Positions 1-11,439 of a stretch of 64,000 nt of DNA are shown piece by piece. Under the pieces are notes generated by a model. The model did no database searches, was not told the DNA's origin, and worked only from the letters and a program-made list of their open reading frames with translations. The stretch lies in assembly GCA_037127255.1 (NCBI GenBank), contig JBANSL010000008.1, forward strand, positions 38,019,373 to 38,083,372, in the 5' to 3' direction. The translations under genes were made by a program, and so were the position numbers. Position 1 is the stretch's first letter, and each line of letters starts with the position of its first letter. The stretch comes from Persicaria tinctoria (taxonomy: Eukaryota; Streptophyta; Magnoliopsida; Caryophyllales; Polygonaceae).

Positions 1-1
1 T

Positions 2-685
2 CGACCAAAATCAGCAACCTCTACCAGCACCAACGTCGTCGAGCAGCCAGACAGAAGCCGAGCCCTACTCGAGATCAACCAAGAACCCGCTGCCTCGACT
101 TCGCCTTCCTCGACGCTGAAGCCACCAGAAGAGAAAGTCTACTCGAGATCGACTACGCTAGTCGAGATCGACCAAGCTCCCTTGGCACCTGCTTCCTCGA
201 CGCTGAACCCACCAGACCAGCCAGGCTACTCAAGATCGACTAGTCTTGTCGATGTCGACCAACCTTCACCAGCTTCTGCATCCTCGAGCAGTTCACCACC
301 AGAACCAGAAACCTCGTCGAGATCGAGTACTCCTACTCGAGATCGACCAAACACTATGGTCCCCGATTCCGTCTCCGCGAAGGTAAGCCAAGGTATGGAT
401 CTTTCTTCTCCTATTTCCATTAAAGATCTATCTATACATGGGAGAGGTTTGCCTTGGTATGTGCGCTTATGTAGGATATCCAATGATGAGCCCAAAGAGT
501 ATGAAATTGGAGACAAGCTCTATGTCTCTAAATCAAAGGATCGTTGGTTCCCTAATAAATTCAACAAGAAGCGGATGGGGCCTTTCCTGGTAAACAAAAT
601 CCATTCTGAAGGATTGCAGCTGATCGACAAGAATGGAGTCTTATTTGAAGCCCAAGCTACATGGGCCCTGCAGATGCCACCTTGA
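2..685 (+). CDS. Partial C-terminal polyprotein ORF with Ser/Pro-rich repeats and a GPF-like module
   Basis: This frame is open from the left edge to a TGA at 683-685, so the true start is outside the window. The N-terminal part is Ser/Thr/Pro-rich and holds two clear copies of a repeat of about 29 residues (SSTL..PP..YSRST.LV.ID/VD), which arise from the nucleotide motif TCGAGATCGAC. The last third has the pattern GDK-LYVSKSKDRWFPNKF-KKRMGPFLV, resembling the GPF/Y module at the C-terminus of Ty3 integrases (compare [21 protein letters not shown] in element H). I infer a polyprotein or integrase tail with a repeat-rich linker. The function of the linker is unknown. Confidence 0.55.
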   Translation, partial: RPKSATSTSTNVVEQPDRSRALLEINQEPAASTSPSSTLKPPEEKVYSRSTTLVEIDQAPLAPASSTLNPPDQPGYSRSTSLVDVDQPSPASASSSSSPPEPETSSRSSTPTRDRPNTMVPDSVSAKVSQGMDLSSPISIKDLSIHGRGLPWYVRLCRISNDEPKEYEIGDKLYVSKSKDRWFPNKFNKKRMGPFLVNKIHSEGLQLIDKNGVLFEAQATWALQMPP

Positions 686-697
686 GCATAAATGGAA

Positions 698-713
698 AGT
701 CGGCCTAGCGACT
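698..713 (+). other. Conserved hairpin just after the ORF stop
   Basis: AGTCG-GCCTAG-CGACT, a 5-bp stem with a 6-nt loop followed by TATAAAA, begins 13 nt after the stop codon. Element C has the same hairpin at the same place (23863-23878), and elements D and H have differently sequenced stems of the same kind at the equivalent position. Confidence 0.6.
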
Positions 714-2135
714 ATAAAATCTAGAGCTTGTACATAGACATTTAGTTTTGGACTTTTGAGACTTTGCTTGTTTTTGGTTTTGAACACTTTTTCTATTATG
801 GGTATATGTTTTCTGCACTTTTCAGGTCCATGGATGAGCTATATTCAGACTCGGCCCAGGCAATTCCTTTCATTCAATATTAAGAGGCCTTGCACACCTG
901 TCTAGTGAGTTTCTTTCTTTACCCTTGTTTTTATACAGTGAGGACACTGTAATCTTTAAGTATGTGGTGGGGGAAGGGCTTACTTCATGCATATTTGACA
1001 TATTTGACATATGTGTGCATTTTTTTAAGTTTATTTCTTTGAATTGCTACATGGCTATTTTGGAATGCATTATTGATTTATGTGCTTATATGCATGATTT
1101 CCAAAATTTGAGAAAAATGACCCCCATTGAAATTTTTGAATAATGTCATGGAAGCTTTATTGAACTCGACGATGCAAAATTGGATTCATTAGAGATATAG
1201 CATGAAACTGCCTAGTAAAGGGAAGTCATAATGAAGTGCATATTTGATTGAAAACCATGAAAGGAGGTAAAATTTGATGTTGCTTTTGACATGTTGCATG
1301 ATAAGATGATGAAGGACTTTATATTTCCATATAATGCTAATTGTTAATTCCTAGCCTTACCTATGCTTATGCATTTCACAAAAGCCATAATACGCCTTAT
1401 TTCATATATTTGCTCCACATGATCTAAATATTTCCATTCTTTACCTTATCCGGGGATTATGTTGAGAATGATGTTACAATATGGAGATTATTATATGGTT
1501 GTTGTGTTGTTATATATCATTATTGGAGTATGGTGGGAAATTGTTTGAAATATATGGAAAATTTAATGAGTCAAAGAAAATCCAATCACCTCAGGAGATA
1601 AAGGTAGATTGACCCTTCTCTCTAAGATAATAGTTTGGAGAGATGGGACACATTGTGAGGAGTCCAAAGCGCTAAGTATCCGGGGCCATTCATGACACCC
1701 ATGTTTGCGACTCGCGAGAAGGCAGTGCTGAGTTTAGAGAGGTAAAAGCATTATTATTGAGAAAAAACATTATGAAAGGTGATGAATCTTATGAGAAAGA
1801 ATGTGGTATGAAATTTAGTTTGAAAAATACTCCATTTTCCCGGATCATAAAGCACCACATTGCCAAACATTGCCCACCTTTAGCCTTTTACCAATCTACT
1901 CCTTCATGAGCTTAAATTAAAGTCCTCTTGATTATTAATGCTTTGTCACATGAATTGTTTTTGCATAACCCTCCTTTTGTGAGTAGATGTTGCTTTTGTA
2001 TAATTGCACATGCATGGATCTGTGACACTAGTACCTTTTCGAGGATGGTAATTAATTGCAGGGGACATATGAAAATGAATCTAAGATGTTGAGAGTTTTG
2101 ATTTCTTCCCCTGAATGACAATTAAAAGTATTGCT
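714..2135 (+). other. Noncoding 3' spacer of element A
   Basis: No credible ORF is present; the 72-residue frame at 925-1143 is low-complexity. The stretch is colinear with the spacer of element C (22433-23862) and about the same length. Conserved blocks include one near 1411-1426 (TGCTCCACATGATCT) and one near 1831-1864 (TTCCCGGATCATAAAGCACCACA). Both recur in C, and weaker versions occur in D and H. Confidence 0.6.
940..977 (+). promoter_or_regulatory. Internal polypurine-like motif (central PPT candidate)
   Basis: GAGGACACTGTAATCTTTAAGT is followed by ATGTGGTGGGGGAAGG. The arrangement, GAGGACA then TTAAGTRTGGGG, copies the terminal tract at 2136-2162. Equivalent motifs lie in mid-spacer in C, D and H. 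Confidence 0.5.
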
Positions 2136-2162
2136 TGAGGACAAGCAAGCTTAAGTATGGGG
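2136..2162 (+). promoter_or_regulatory. Terminal polypurine tract of element A
   Basis: TTGAGGACAAGCAAGC continues into TTAAGTATGGGG and stops directly at the TG of the LTR. In Ty3 elements such a tract primes plus-strand synthesis. The equivalent tract of element C is nearly identical. Confidence 0.75.
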
Positions 2163-4047
2163 TGTTTGTTGTGAGCCTAATTCGCCATGTTTTACACTTA
2201 CTTTTATATCGATTTCTGCATACATTGCATGCATTTGGGTTAGAATAATACAGAATATGTGTAGTTTACACTTATTTGCAATATATGGAGGTCTACACAA
2301 GTCTTGGTTATATTTCGCAGAAATCGGACGCACTTTGGAGCTTAAAGGAAACTCATGGAGAAGCTAAGAATGGTGCAGCTGAAGAAAAGACCATTTTTCA
2401 CCATTCTCCATTCTGAATCAAGCTTTGATGTCTTCATTAGAGTTGTAGCCCTCGAAAAGATCTTTCCCACGAATGGTCATATGCGTTAATCCGACAAACG
2501 AAGACTCGGGAAAGTGCATTTCAAGAACAGAGCAGAAAGCTGAGGGAACTCTACTCGATCTCGAGTACATCTACTCGATCTCGACGAGGGCTGTCCGCGC
2601 ACACCTGGTCAAGCAGAGCTGATCGAGGACACTGAGTCAGAGACAACCCGACTCCCGGAACCCTACTCGATCTCGAGTACCACCTAGTCGAGATCGACGA
2701 CACTGAGAGGCCATGTCCGGAGTCGATGAGTTGAGACAAGTCGAGAAGCCGAAAACGGAGAAGTCGAGCACCACTTCTACTCGATCTCGAGGAGGCTTAG
2801 TCGAGATCGACGACGCCCAGGAGCCATGTCCGAGCCTGTCGAGCACCAGCTAGCCGAGAAGATCTATCAACATGAAGAAGACTTACCTATTTAGATTTAT
2901 CTTTTTCTTTTAGATTTAATTCCTAAATTGCTTTTATTTATCTTTTTAGCCTTTAGATATAGATTTAGATAAAGATAGATACTTCTATCATTGAATAGAA
3001 GGCTATAAATAAAGCCCTAGGGGCTGGTTTTTCATTCATTCAATTTCAGTGAGAGACAAGTAGTTCCACAGATAAGTTTTAGGAAGTTCAAAGGTTTTAG
3101 GGTTTTGGCATTCTGCGAAAGTTGAGTGCCGGGATTGTAAAGACTTTGAATATAGTTTAATGCAAGTTTCTTTTCATCAATCAATGTCTGCAATTGCGAT
3201 GAGGCGTGCGTAGTCCACCCACTTCTGGGGCTGGGGTGAGCCCGACGGTGGCCATGTGAGGTGATGCGGTAAAGGTACAATCTTGTTATGCAATTCGTCT
3301 TCTATCCCTATGAGCATGATTCTTTTGCGAGAGTTGAAGGTGATCCTTGTTTGTATTATTGAAGCGAAAGTAATCTTAATGCAACTTGGATTAATTATGT
3401 GAAAAGGGTAAGTAACAATTAGGGTTTATGCGAAAGCCTCTATATGCCTATTTGTTAATAACAAAAGTTATTTTGATGGAAAGCATGATCTTTTATGCCT
3501 TTATGTGTTACTTTGCATGGTTATCGTTGTGGTGTTGATACCCTGGCTTTGGAAGTTCTTTATATATTGAGTTTATTTCTGTCGAAATCTGAAATCTGTG
3601 TTTGAATCTGGAATTTATATTTTCTGCATTTTTAGTCGATACAGAAGAGAGACTTGTCGAGATCGAGTAGGCTTTAGTCGATCTCGAGTAGGGTCTTGTC
3701 TAGGTGGAGTTGTGTTTCTGCTTTCTGTCATCGATTTTCAGTTTCTGTCTTTTACTGTTGGTAGTCGATCTCGAGTTGCATCTATTCGAGATCGAGTAAG
3801 TTGCTCTCTTTGTTTTGATTCTTTGCTTTCGTTTGTTATTTCTATTATTTCTTTCTTTGTTTCTGTCTTCTGTTGCTTTTTTTTTGTGAGATTTACAGCT
3901 GCCTAGGATTCGCTGACACGCTTCCTCGTGGATTCGATCCTGACTTTCTCTTACTGCATTGGAGGAGTCTTGTATTTATTTGCTGGGGCCTAAATCTGGT
4001 TTGATCTATTTTGTTATATTTCATACTTGATTTCCTCCCTAACAACA
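2163..4047 (+). repeat. 3' LTR of element A (1885 bp)
   Basis: It starts TGTTTGTTGTGAGCC right after the polypurine tract and ends TTTCCTCCCTAACAACA, matching the ends of the element C LTR. An AT-rich part with candidate promoter (GGCTATAAATAAAGC, about 3001-3015) lies mid-LTR. Two clusters of a CG-rich motif lie at about 2554-2811 and 3656-3796. The ORFs in this span are short and not credible. Confidence 0.8.
2554..2811 (+). repeat. Array of CTCGATCTCGAG / GTCGAGATCGAC motifs in the A LTR
   Basis: Copies start at 2554, 2574, 2666, 2687, 2780 and 2800, in alternating orientation. Single copies at 3656, 3677, 3764 and 3785 form a second cluster near the LTR 3' end. The same core occurs in the coding repeats at about 75-350. 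Confidence 0.75.
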
Positions 4048-4056
4048 AGTGCCACC

Positions 4057-5301
4057 ATGACACTCGAGCAATTCAACACCTTGGCAACCAATATGGCCAC
4101 AATTGCGGACACCTTGACTGCACTACAAGCCAAGATGGCGGCTTTGGAGAGTACTAGGCCTAGTGGTTCGAACACCATGGATGGGCAAGGTGATCAAAAG
4201 CGTGACAAACTGCCTCGCAATGAAAAGGAAGTCAATAATCCTAACCTTAACCCTAACCCTAATCTTAATGTGAATAATCCTATTTTTGAAGAAAACAACT
4301 CTCCACAAGGTGGGAGAAATGATAAAAATAACGAGTATGTTAAAGTGCAGGGTCAAGGACAAGGAAGGGGAAGAGGACGAGGCTTCCAGGAGCAATTCTA
4401 CTACTCTGAGAAAGATGATGACTTCCAAGAAGAGGAATATTGGGAGCAACGCCAGAGACGGAATCAAAGGGGAAATCAGAACCAAGCACCTAGGTATCAT
4501 GACGAGGACGACATAGGTAAGGTTAAGGTAAAGATTCCTCGTTTTGATGGTAAAACTGATCCAGATGCTTATATTGATTGGGAAATTAAGATGGATCAAA
4601 TCTGGAACTGTCATAATTTCTCTAATGCTAAAAAGGTACAACTAGCTTCCTTAGAATTTTAAGGTTTTGCTTTAATTTGGTGGGATAATATAGTTAAAGA
4701 AAGAAGAAGAGCCCTTGATGCACCTATTGCTTCTTGGGATCAATTAAAAACATTGATGAGAAATAGGTTTGTACCTCAACACTATGATAGAGAGCTTAGG
4801 CAAAGATTGGAAAATCTAAAACTGTTGAGGAAAACCTTTAATCTTATGCAAGAAACCATGGCTAGAGCTAATGTGGTAGAATCACATGAAATTACTAATG
4901 CTAGATATCTTACGATCTTGCATCTCGCCTTAGCTCATGAAATTGATTATTTTCCTTATACTACTCCTACTGATTTGTTACATTTAGCAATTAAAGTAGA
5001 AAAGAGACAGCGCTATAAGAACCAAGGAAAAGTGTCGAGTGGCCAGCAATAAGGGTGGCGCTCCAATCGGCCTCAACAGCCCCAAGGGCACTCGGACATG
5101 GGTTCTAGAGACTGAGCCCAGCAGCCCCAATGGAGGAGTGATGGCCGACAGCCCCAACAGCCCCTCGACAAGGGTAAAGCGCCATGGAATGGACGCGAAT
5201 CGTCTGGGACATCTACTGGTCCCAAAGGGAGTAATCCTAACCCTTCTACCACTCGTTCTAGAGATATTATATGCTTTAAATGTCAATGTAGAGGTCATTA
5301 T
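4057..5301 (+). pseudogene. gag of element B, interrupted
   Basis: The chosen ATG at 4057 sits in a GCCACCATG context, 9 nt after the end of the A LTR. The protein begins with a short coiled region (MTLEQFNTLATNMATIAD), then an Asn/Pro and Arg/Gly-rich stretch, then the capsid core (PRFDGKTDPDAYIDWE, later RNRFVPQHYDRELRQRL). TAA codons at 4660 and about 5050 and a TGA near 5113 interrupt it in frame. A zinc knuckle near 5268 reads CFKCQCRGHYMKDF, where the last cysteine of CX2CX4HX4C is replaced by Phe. Capsid function is therefore unlikely to be preserved. Confidence 0.7.
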
Positions 5302-7404
5302 ATGAAGGATTTCCCTAATAAGAAAACTCTCATGGTTAATCACTTAGGAGAATATGAATCTGAAAATTCTTGTGACGAACATGATGAGCATGCTAATAAT
5401 GATAATGATCAGAATCTCGACCTTATATGCTATGATAATGATGACGATGAGGTCGAATATGAACATGGAGAATCTGTGATTGTTAGGAGAGTTTTAAGTG
5501 TTGTTCCTACACCATGTGATGATAATCAAAGAGAAAACTTATTTCATACTCGATGCTTAGTTAAAGGAAAGGTCGTTAATGTGATCATTGATGGTGGTAG
5601 TTGTTGTAATTTAGCTAGTCAAGAAATGGTTGACAAATTGCAATTATCTAGTGTCCAACATCCTAGACCTTATAAATTGCATTGGGTGAATGATTGTGGA
5701 AACTTAAAAGGGAATAGGCAAGTTAAAGTGCATATTAAACTAGGACATTATGAAGATGATGTTTTATGTGATATTGTCATATTTTATAAGGATATTTTCC
5801 CCGATGACATACCACCGGGTCTACCTCCTATTCGCGGCATTGAGCATCAGATTGATCTCATTCTATATGCTTCTTTGCCTAATCGACATGCGTATCGTAT
5901 GAATCCCACTGAGACCCAAGAGGTCCAATCCCAGGTCCAGGAACTGTTGGATAAGGGATATATTAGAGAAAGCTTAAGTCCTTGTGTTGTGCCCGTGTTA
6001 TTAGTCCCTAAGAATGATTGAACATGGAGAATGTGTGTAGATTGTAGGGCTATTAACAATATTACTGTCAAATATCGTCATCCTATTCCTAGATTAGATG
6101 ATATACTAGATGAACTACATGGTGCTTCAATATTTTCGAAAATTGGCCTTAAGAGTGGTTATCATCAAATTAGAATGAAGGAAGGTGATGAATGTAAAAC
6201 AGCTTTCAAGACTAAGTTTGGTTTATATGAGTGGTTGGTTATGCCTTTTGGTTTAACTAATGCTTCAAGTACTTTTATGCGCTTAATGAATCATGTGATT
6301 AGAAACTTTATAGGGAAATTTTCTGTTGTTTATTTTGACGATATTCTGATTTATAGCAAATCCCTTAAAGAACATGAATCACATCTTCGAGAAGTACTTC
6401 AAACTTTAAGAATTGGGCACTTATATGCTAATTTGACGAAATGTGAGCTATGTAATGAACAAGTGTCTTTTCTTTGTTTTGTAGTAAGTTCTAATGGGCT
6501 GCATGTCGATGAGGCTAAGATCAAAGCCATACAAGAATGGAAAACACCAACCAACATCGGCCATGTGCGCAGTTTCCAAGGATCGGCGAGCTTCTATCGT
6601 CGCTTTGTGCGAGATTTCAGCACCATCTCAGCACCTCTTACTGAGCTCACGAAGAAAAGAAGCGAGTTTACATGGGGACCGGCTCAAGAGGAAAATTACA
6701 ACAAGCTTAAGGACAAGCTGACGCATGCACCTCTCCTAGCACTTCCGGACTTCTCTCGGCCTTTTGAAGTCGAATGTGATGCAAGTGGTGTGCGAATTGG
6801 TGGAGTCCTCATGCAGGAAGCTAAGCCTTATGCTTTCTTTTCTGAAAAGTTGAAAGGTGCTTGTCTTAATTACTCTACCTATGATAAGGAATTATATGCT
6901 TTATATAGAATTCTTAAGACATGGTATCACTATCTATGACCTAGCGAGTTTATTCTTAGGACTAATCATGAATCTTTAAAGCACTTTAAAAGCCAAGATA
7001 AACTTGATATGAGACATGGTAGATGGATGGAGTTCTTTGAAACATTTCCTTATGTGACTAAGTATAAGAAAGGCAAAGACAATGTGGTTGCTGATGATTT
7101 ATCTAGAAGACATGTTCTTTTAACCACTTTGGATTCTAGAGTCTTAGGCTTTAGTTACATTAAGGAATTTTATGAAAATGATCTGGACTTTGGTAATGCT
7201 TTTCGAAAATGTTTAGAAACAGGCCCATTTGATGGTTTTTATATACATGATGGTTTCTTATTTCGAAAAGATCAAGTGTGCATTCCTAGATGTTCTCTGC
7301 GATTATTACTTGTTAGTGAAGCCCATAGTGGTGGATTAATGGGACATTTTGGTAGAGATAAAACTTATCACACTTCTATTGGCCACATATGCTTAGGGAT
7401 GTAG
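5302..7404 (+). pseudogene. protease-RT-RNase H of element B
   Basis: The protease core is VIIDGGSCCNLAS (usually DSGS or DTGA). RT follows: KGYIRESLSP, then a TGA at about 6019 just before [12 protein letters not shown], then [13 protein letters not shown] and the catalytic [10 protein letters not shown] (about 6331-6360), which is intact. RNase H shows ECDAS and YDKELYAL. The usual TDH is TNH (Asp to Asn), and a TGA at 6937 interrupts it. The frame runs on to 7404 through the start of the integrase zinc-finger region, where a frameshift occurs. Confidence 0.75.
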
Positions 7405-8280
7405 AACATTGCCTTACAAGATGCATAGATTGCATAAAATCTAAAGCTAAGCTTATGCCTCACGGCCTTTATACACCACTGCCGACCTCCTCAGCCCCCT
7501 GGGAAGACATTTCTATGGATTTTATAGTTGGGTTTCATAGAACTAAGAAGAGGAGGGATTCTATATTTGTAGTGGTGGATAAATTCTCTAAAATGGCTCA
7601 TTTCATTGCATGCCACAAAACTGATGATGCTATCAATGTTGCTAATCTATTCTTTAGAGAGGTAGTAAGATTACATGGTGTGTCGAAAACTATAGTAAGT
7701 GATAGGGATGTGAAATTCTTAAGTCATTTTTGGCGTACTCTATGGAAAAAATTGGGAACTCGATTGCTATTCTCTGCTTCTAAGCCACCCCCAAACTGAT
7801 GGCCAAACTGAGGTGACTAATAAAACCCTTACTACTGTCCTAAGAGCCATTATTAGAATGAATTTGAAACTTTGGGAAGAAGCCTTACCTCATGTGGAGT
7901 TTGCTTATAATCGAACAATGCATTCTGCAACGAAAATTACTCCATTTGAATGTGTCTATGGTGTTAATCCACTAACCCCTTTTGATCTTACTCCACATCC
8001 TATGAGAGAGAAAGAATCATTTGAAGCAGGTAAGCATGTCGAGTTCGTCAAGGAGCTACAGGAACGTACGCGTCAGAAGCTTATGCAGAAGGCTGAGTAC
8101 AATGCAAACAAGGCCAACAAGGGACGTCGCTTGGTCACATTTCAGCCAGGGGATCTTGTATGGGTGCACCTAAGGAAGGAGCGGTTTTCGGAAGCACAGA
8201 AGAGCAAGCTAGCACCAAGAGGTGATGGAACATTCAAGTTGAAGAAAAGAGTGGGCGACACACATACAACTATCATTTGA
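7389..8280 (+). pseudogene. integrase of element B
   Basis: Two overlapping frames make up the domain. The first has CIDCIKSKA, then MDFIVGF and VSDRDVKF with two of the catalytic Asp residues. After a frameshift near 7790 the second resumes at about GQTEVTNKTL with the catalytic Glu. It continues through FAYNRTMHSATK-PFE and a C-terminal LVWVHLRKERF motif. The conserved core is recognisable, but the frameshift makes it non-functional as read. Confidence 0.75.
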
Positions 8281-9090
8281 TGGGAATACTTAAATAGTTG
8301 AGGCAACTCATGAGATTGGAACTTGCCACGATCGGTTGAATGAAGACGGACAAGAGACTATCATCCACGGATTGGGTTTCGGTTTTGAGACGGGGCTTGC
8401 CAGTTGCCAGCTTTGACAAGATCACTCCCCTCCTTTATTTATAAGATTATTCCCACTTTTAATTTCATCCTAATATTTTATTGAAACAAGTTTTCAATTC
8501 ACGTTTCTTCTATAAAAGAAAATGTTTGCCATGTGTGTTGCAATTCTATATGCCAACTTTTGGTCCGTACTCATTTGCTTTATTTCGTTATAATTTAGTT
8601 TTGAGAATTACTCTGGCTTAATAGTGAGTTAAACTATACGTTCATTGATGTTTGTTATAAATAAAATGAGGACAAATTGTATAACATTTTGTAATGAAAT
8701 TTCCATGATGATTCCTCATTCATTGAAGTGGTTGATCTTTGTTGTATAGTGAAATCATGGAAAGGAACAGAAGAGTTCTGATTTTACGAGATTTGATGGA
8801 CAAAGACAAGAGTAAAGAGGTTGGTGGTTTTTAATAATGATATTTTTTGTTTACTGCCTAACCTTTTACGTGAAGATTTCAATATAACTTCATAAGCAAG
8901 TATATTAAACTGGTATATTTTTATTAATATTATTAATGACAGTAAGTGAGACTTACATCCGATAAGCTTTCATAATTGTTTTAGACTGGTTAAAAGTACA
9001 ACCAGCAACATATATGCTTGAAGTTGTGAGCATTCATGGGTTATACGATAGGACAACACCGTGCACATATGCGCACAGTTAAGCACCTAG
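8281..9090. other. AT-rich stretch after element B
   Basis: No ORF above 60 codons and no recognisable gene. The first 150 bases still read like the tail of a Ty3 integrase region. No repeat of this sequence elsewhere in the window identifies it as an LTR. Confidence 0.4.
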
Positions 9091-9640
9091 TATATATAAA
9101 AGGCAGACTTTTCCACGAAGTTGACTTACCGTTTTTCCCCCAACCTCTGCCTATGCTATTTCTTATTTACGAAATTGCCATTGTTCGTGCGTCTGGGATG
9201 TTCTCCTCCCTATTGTCGGATTTGTCGCCGTCTCTTCAAGCCTTCTCCTTCCTAATTTCCCTCTTCCTCTTCTGCGGACCTGCGATGGAAGTTCAATAAG
9301 CAATCCGAGGAGGCATCCCGTTATTTCGTCGATAATGAGGTCGTCGCTGGTGGTGATAATCAGTGAAATTTAAGAAGCCACACCAACAGCACAACCACTT
9401 CGCCTCTCTCATCTGTTCAATCCCTTTCTCAGAACCACCCTCGCGCCTCCATCTCTTCCCGACCTCTTGAACGATCCATCATGGTCGCCTCTCAATAACA
9501 TCTAAACGTTCAAAGGTTTGATTCCCTTCTCAATTTCTCATCACCCTAATTTTATTTCTAGGGTTTTTTATTCACTTCTTTTATCCGAATCTCTATTTTC
9601 TTCTATCCTCTCAATTTAGGGTTTGATTTGGGAATTTATG
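9091..9640 (+). other. Gene-like 5' region (TATA box, leader, small ORF)
   Basis: TATATATAAA at 9091-9100 is followed by a pyrimidine-rich leader and an 87-codon frame (9036-9299, opening before the TATA box) whose C-terminal part is hydrophobic. Then come CT-rich leader-like sequence and TTTCTAGGGTTT, as often seen in plant 5' UTRs and first introns. I do not recognise a product. It may be the remnant of a host gene or of a captured gene 5' end. Confidence 0.3.
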
Positions 9641-11439
9641 GACAGTAGGGAATTCCTTCAATTTCAATTTGCAAAGAATCTTATGACAGAACTGTATTCA
9701 ACTATGATGTTCCAAAAAGATTACTATTCTGCTAAAGTTCAGGAAATATCCAATTTTATTTCTACGGTTTTTTTTATTCACTTCTTTAATTTGTTTTGGG
9801 ATAAAAATTGATTGCGATTAATTTCCAAGCATCGGATCATAACTTTTCCTTCGGCAAATTACACATTCCAACTGGATTCTAAATCTGGGAATTATAGGTT
9901 AGATCTACTGATTTTTCCATGTCCAAGATGGCCAAAACACTCAGATTCGCCCCCTTTGGAAAGGTTTGCATTTTTTTATATAAATTTGGGAGTTTGATAT
10001 TGGAGTTTTTTTTTCCTCATTAATATGAGTTAGTAGTTCGATGTGTTAGCTCTTAGTAACTCTTCGATTCAATTAATTGTCTCTTTAGCTTGTGGATATT
10101 TGCCTCTCCTTTCGTGTTTTGGTGATGAAATCGGAATTCGTGTTTTTGTTTCTTGATTGGCGAATTTCTGATTTCGTTCTTTTTTCACTTGTATTTTAGG
10201 GAGAATCAATGAAGCAATACGGAGGATTAAAAGAATCGGCTAACAGCTAACTAAAGGGGTGTGTAATTTCTATCTCGACTCCCTTTTTTTCTCCACTTGA
10301 TTTGTTCTTTTCTGGTCCCATAACATATCATTATCTCTTGTAAGTTGTTTCTGAATTTTAGCCTAAAGAGTTAAAACGCTGCATATTTTCTGATGAAATT
10401 GATTATTCAGGAAGGGAAGAAATCGACAGCTTACTCTGTTGAATTAATGGCTGAATATGTTACTCCATCTTACAAGAAACAAAACAATATTATTGTGGCA
10501 TTGTCATCTCAAATGAAAAAACTCCCCCTTAACCGGATTCGATTTGGCTTGTGAGATATTGTCGTGTAGAACCTAGAGATACCATCCCTAACTGAATCCT
10601 AGAAAAAAAAAACCATCGCAAAAATCCTGTCCCTGTTCTACATACTAATCAGCTAAATTTATACATATGACAATTTATAAAGAGTCCATTGACATAGGTT
10701 ATTATGTAAAGGTATGACTGACGACAAATAACTTAGCCGTGTTAGTTTTTGGACTTTATCCAATGAATATCTTAAAATTTTTACCTATAACTATCTATAC
10801 CTTTAGTTTCGTCATAATATTCATTATTGTGGTCAACAAAAAGCACGTTATCAACCTACAAGGATTAACTCAGTTTAAACAAACTCTTATTAGCTTCAGT
10901 TAAAAAACACTTACTTTGGATTGCTTCTAACTGCTATATGTTCCAAAGGAGCTGATTAAACAGATGCTACTTACTTGACAAGTGAGCATGCATATGAGGT
11001 GTACATTGATCTGTATTGATAATCTGCTAAGAACTTGGAAGTCATACGTAGTCAGTAAAGATCCTTTTATACCACGATTTTTATATATTTTCTACCAGCC
11101 GTCAAATATAAGGTTGCCCAGGGCATCCTTACTCTCTGGCTGATCATCAAACACCTTAAACCTTGCTGCTGCAAGAGTAGTTATTGAAATTTCCAATTAA
11201 ATATTGGATGAAAAAAGTTGTTTTGGATCTAAAAATTAGCATTTTAGACAGCGCGCTTTCCTAGCAGTGTTCGTTAGATAGTTTTCTACAAATGATCTAT
11301 TAATTAACATTTTACTCTTTAATTATGGAAATTGATGATGCACATTGGGTGTTTTTTGTGATTCTTTTAGGTATATATTTCCTTTTTGACATGTTTTAAT
11401 ACTACTGATTTGTGCAATTTGTTCCTTAATATTTAACTC
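9641..11439. other. Noncoding AT-rich region
   Basis: It looks like intron or intergenic plant DNA: T-rich runs, scattered splice-like sites and only short ORFs (for example 9623-9811 and 9812-9997). No transposon domain is visible and no sequence here is repeated elsewhere in the window. Confidence 0.4.

Larger units (their letters stand above)
1..4047 (+). mobile_element. Element A: 3' part of an Athila/Tat-like Ty3 retrotransposon
   Basis: The window opens inside this element. From left to right it shows a partial ORF (2-685), a noncoding spacer, a polypurine tract (2136-2162) and one LTR (2163-4047) bounded by TG and CA. Spacer, tract and LTR resemble element C at 20768-25876, where the same parts occur in reverse orientation with a tRNA-Asp-type primer site. 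This places A in the Athila/Tat group. The 5' LTR and most of the internal region lie left of the window. A appears to have inserted into element B, whose gag starts just downstream. No target-site duplication can be tested because the left end is missing. Confidence 0.8.
4048..8280 (+). mobile_element. Element B: decayed CRM/Galadriel-type Ty3 element (gag-pol)
   Basis: Gag, protease, reverse transcriptase, RNase H and integrase occur in Ty3 order. Most of it lies in one frame (same frame as 4057), broken by stops near 4660, 5050, 5113, 6019 and 6937 and by frameshifts near 7390 and 7790. The integrase tail (LVWVHLRKERF then SKL-PRGDG) suits the CRM/Galadriel chromovirus group. No chromodomain or LTR could be identified after 8280. 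The 5' LTR is probably beyond element A, outside the window. Confidence 0.75.

Noticed and set aside
2554..2811. CRISPR-like array from the repeated CTCGATCTCGAG words
   Set aside because: Copies are short, alternate in orientation, are irregularly spaced, and lie in a plant LTR; no Cas gene is present.
4048..4056. LTR at 2163-4047 as the 5' LTR of element B
   Set aside because: No primer-binding site follows it, and its ends, spacer and polypurine tract match element C rather than a chromovirus.
4231..4270. CCCTAACCCTAA-like run resembling telomere repeat
   Set aside because: It is only a few units, does not have the plant CCCTAAA unit, and encodes an Asn/Pro/Leu-rich linker in the frame of element B gag.
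4123..4641. 172-codon minus-strand ORF
   Set aside because: It is the antisense shadow of element B gag, with hydrophobic low-complexity composition.
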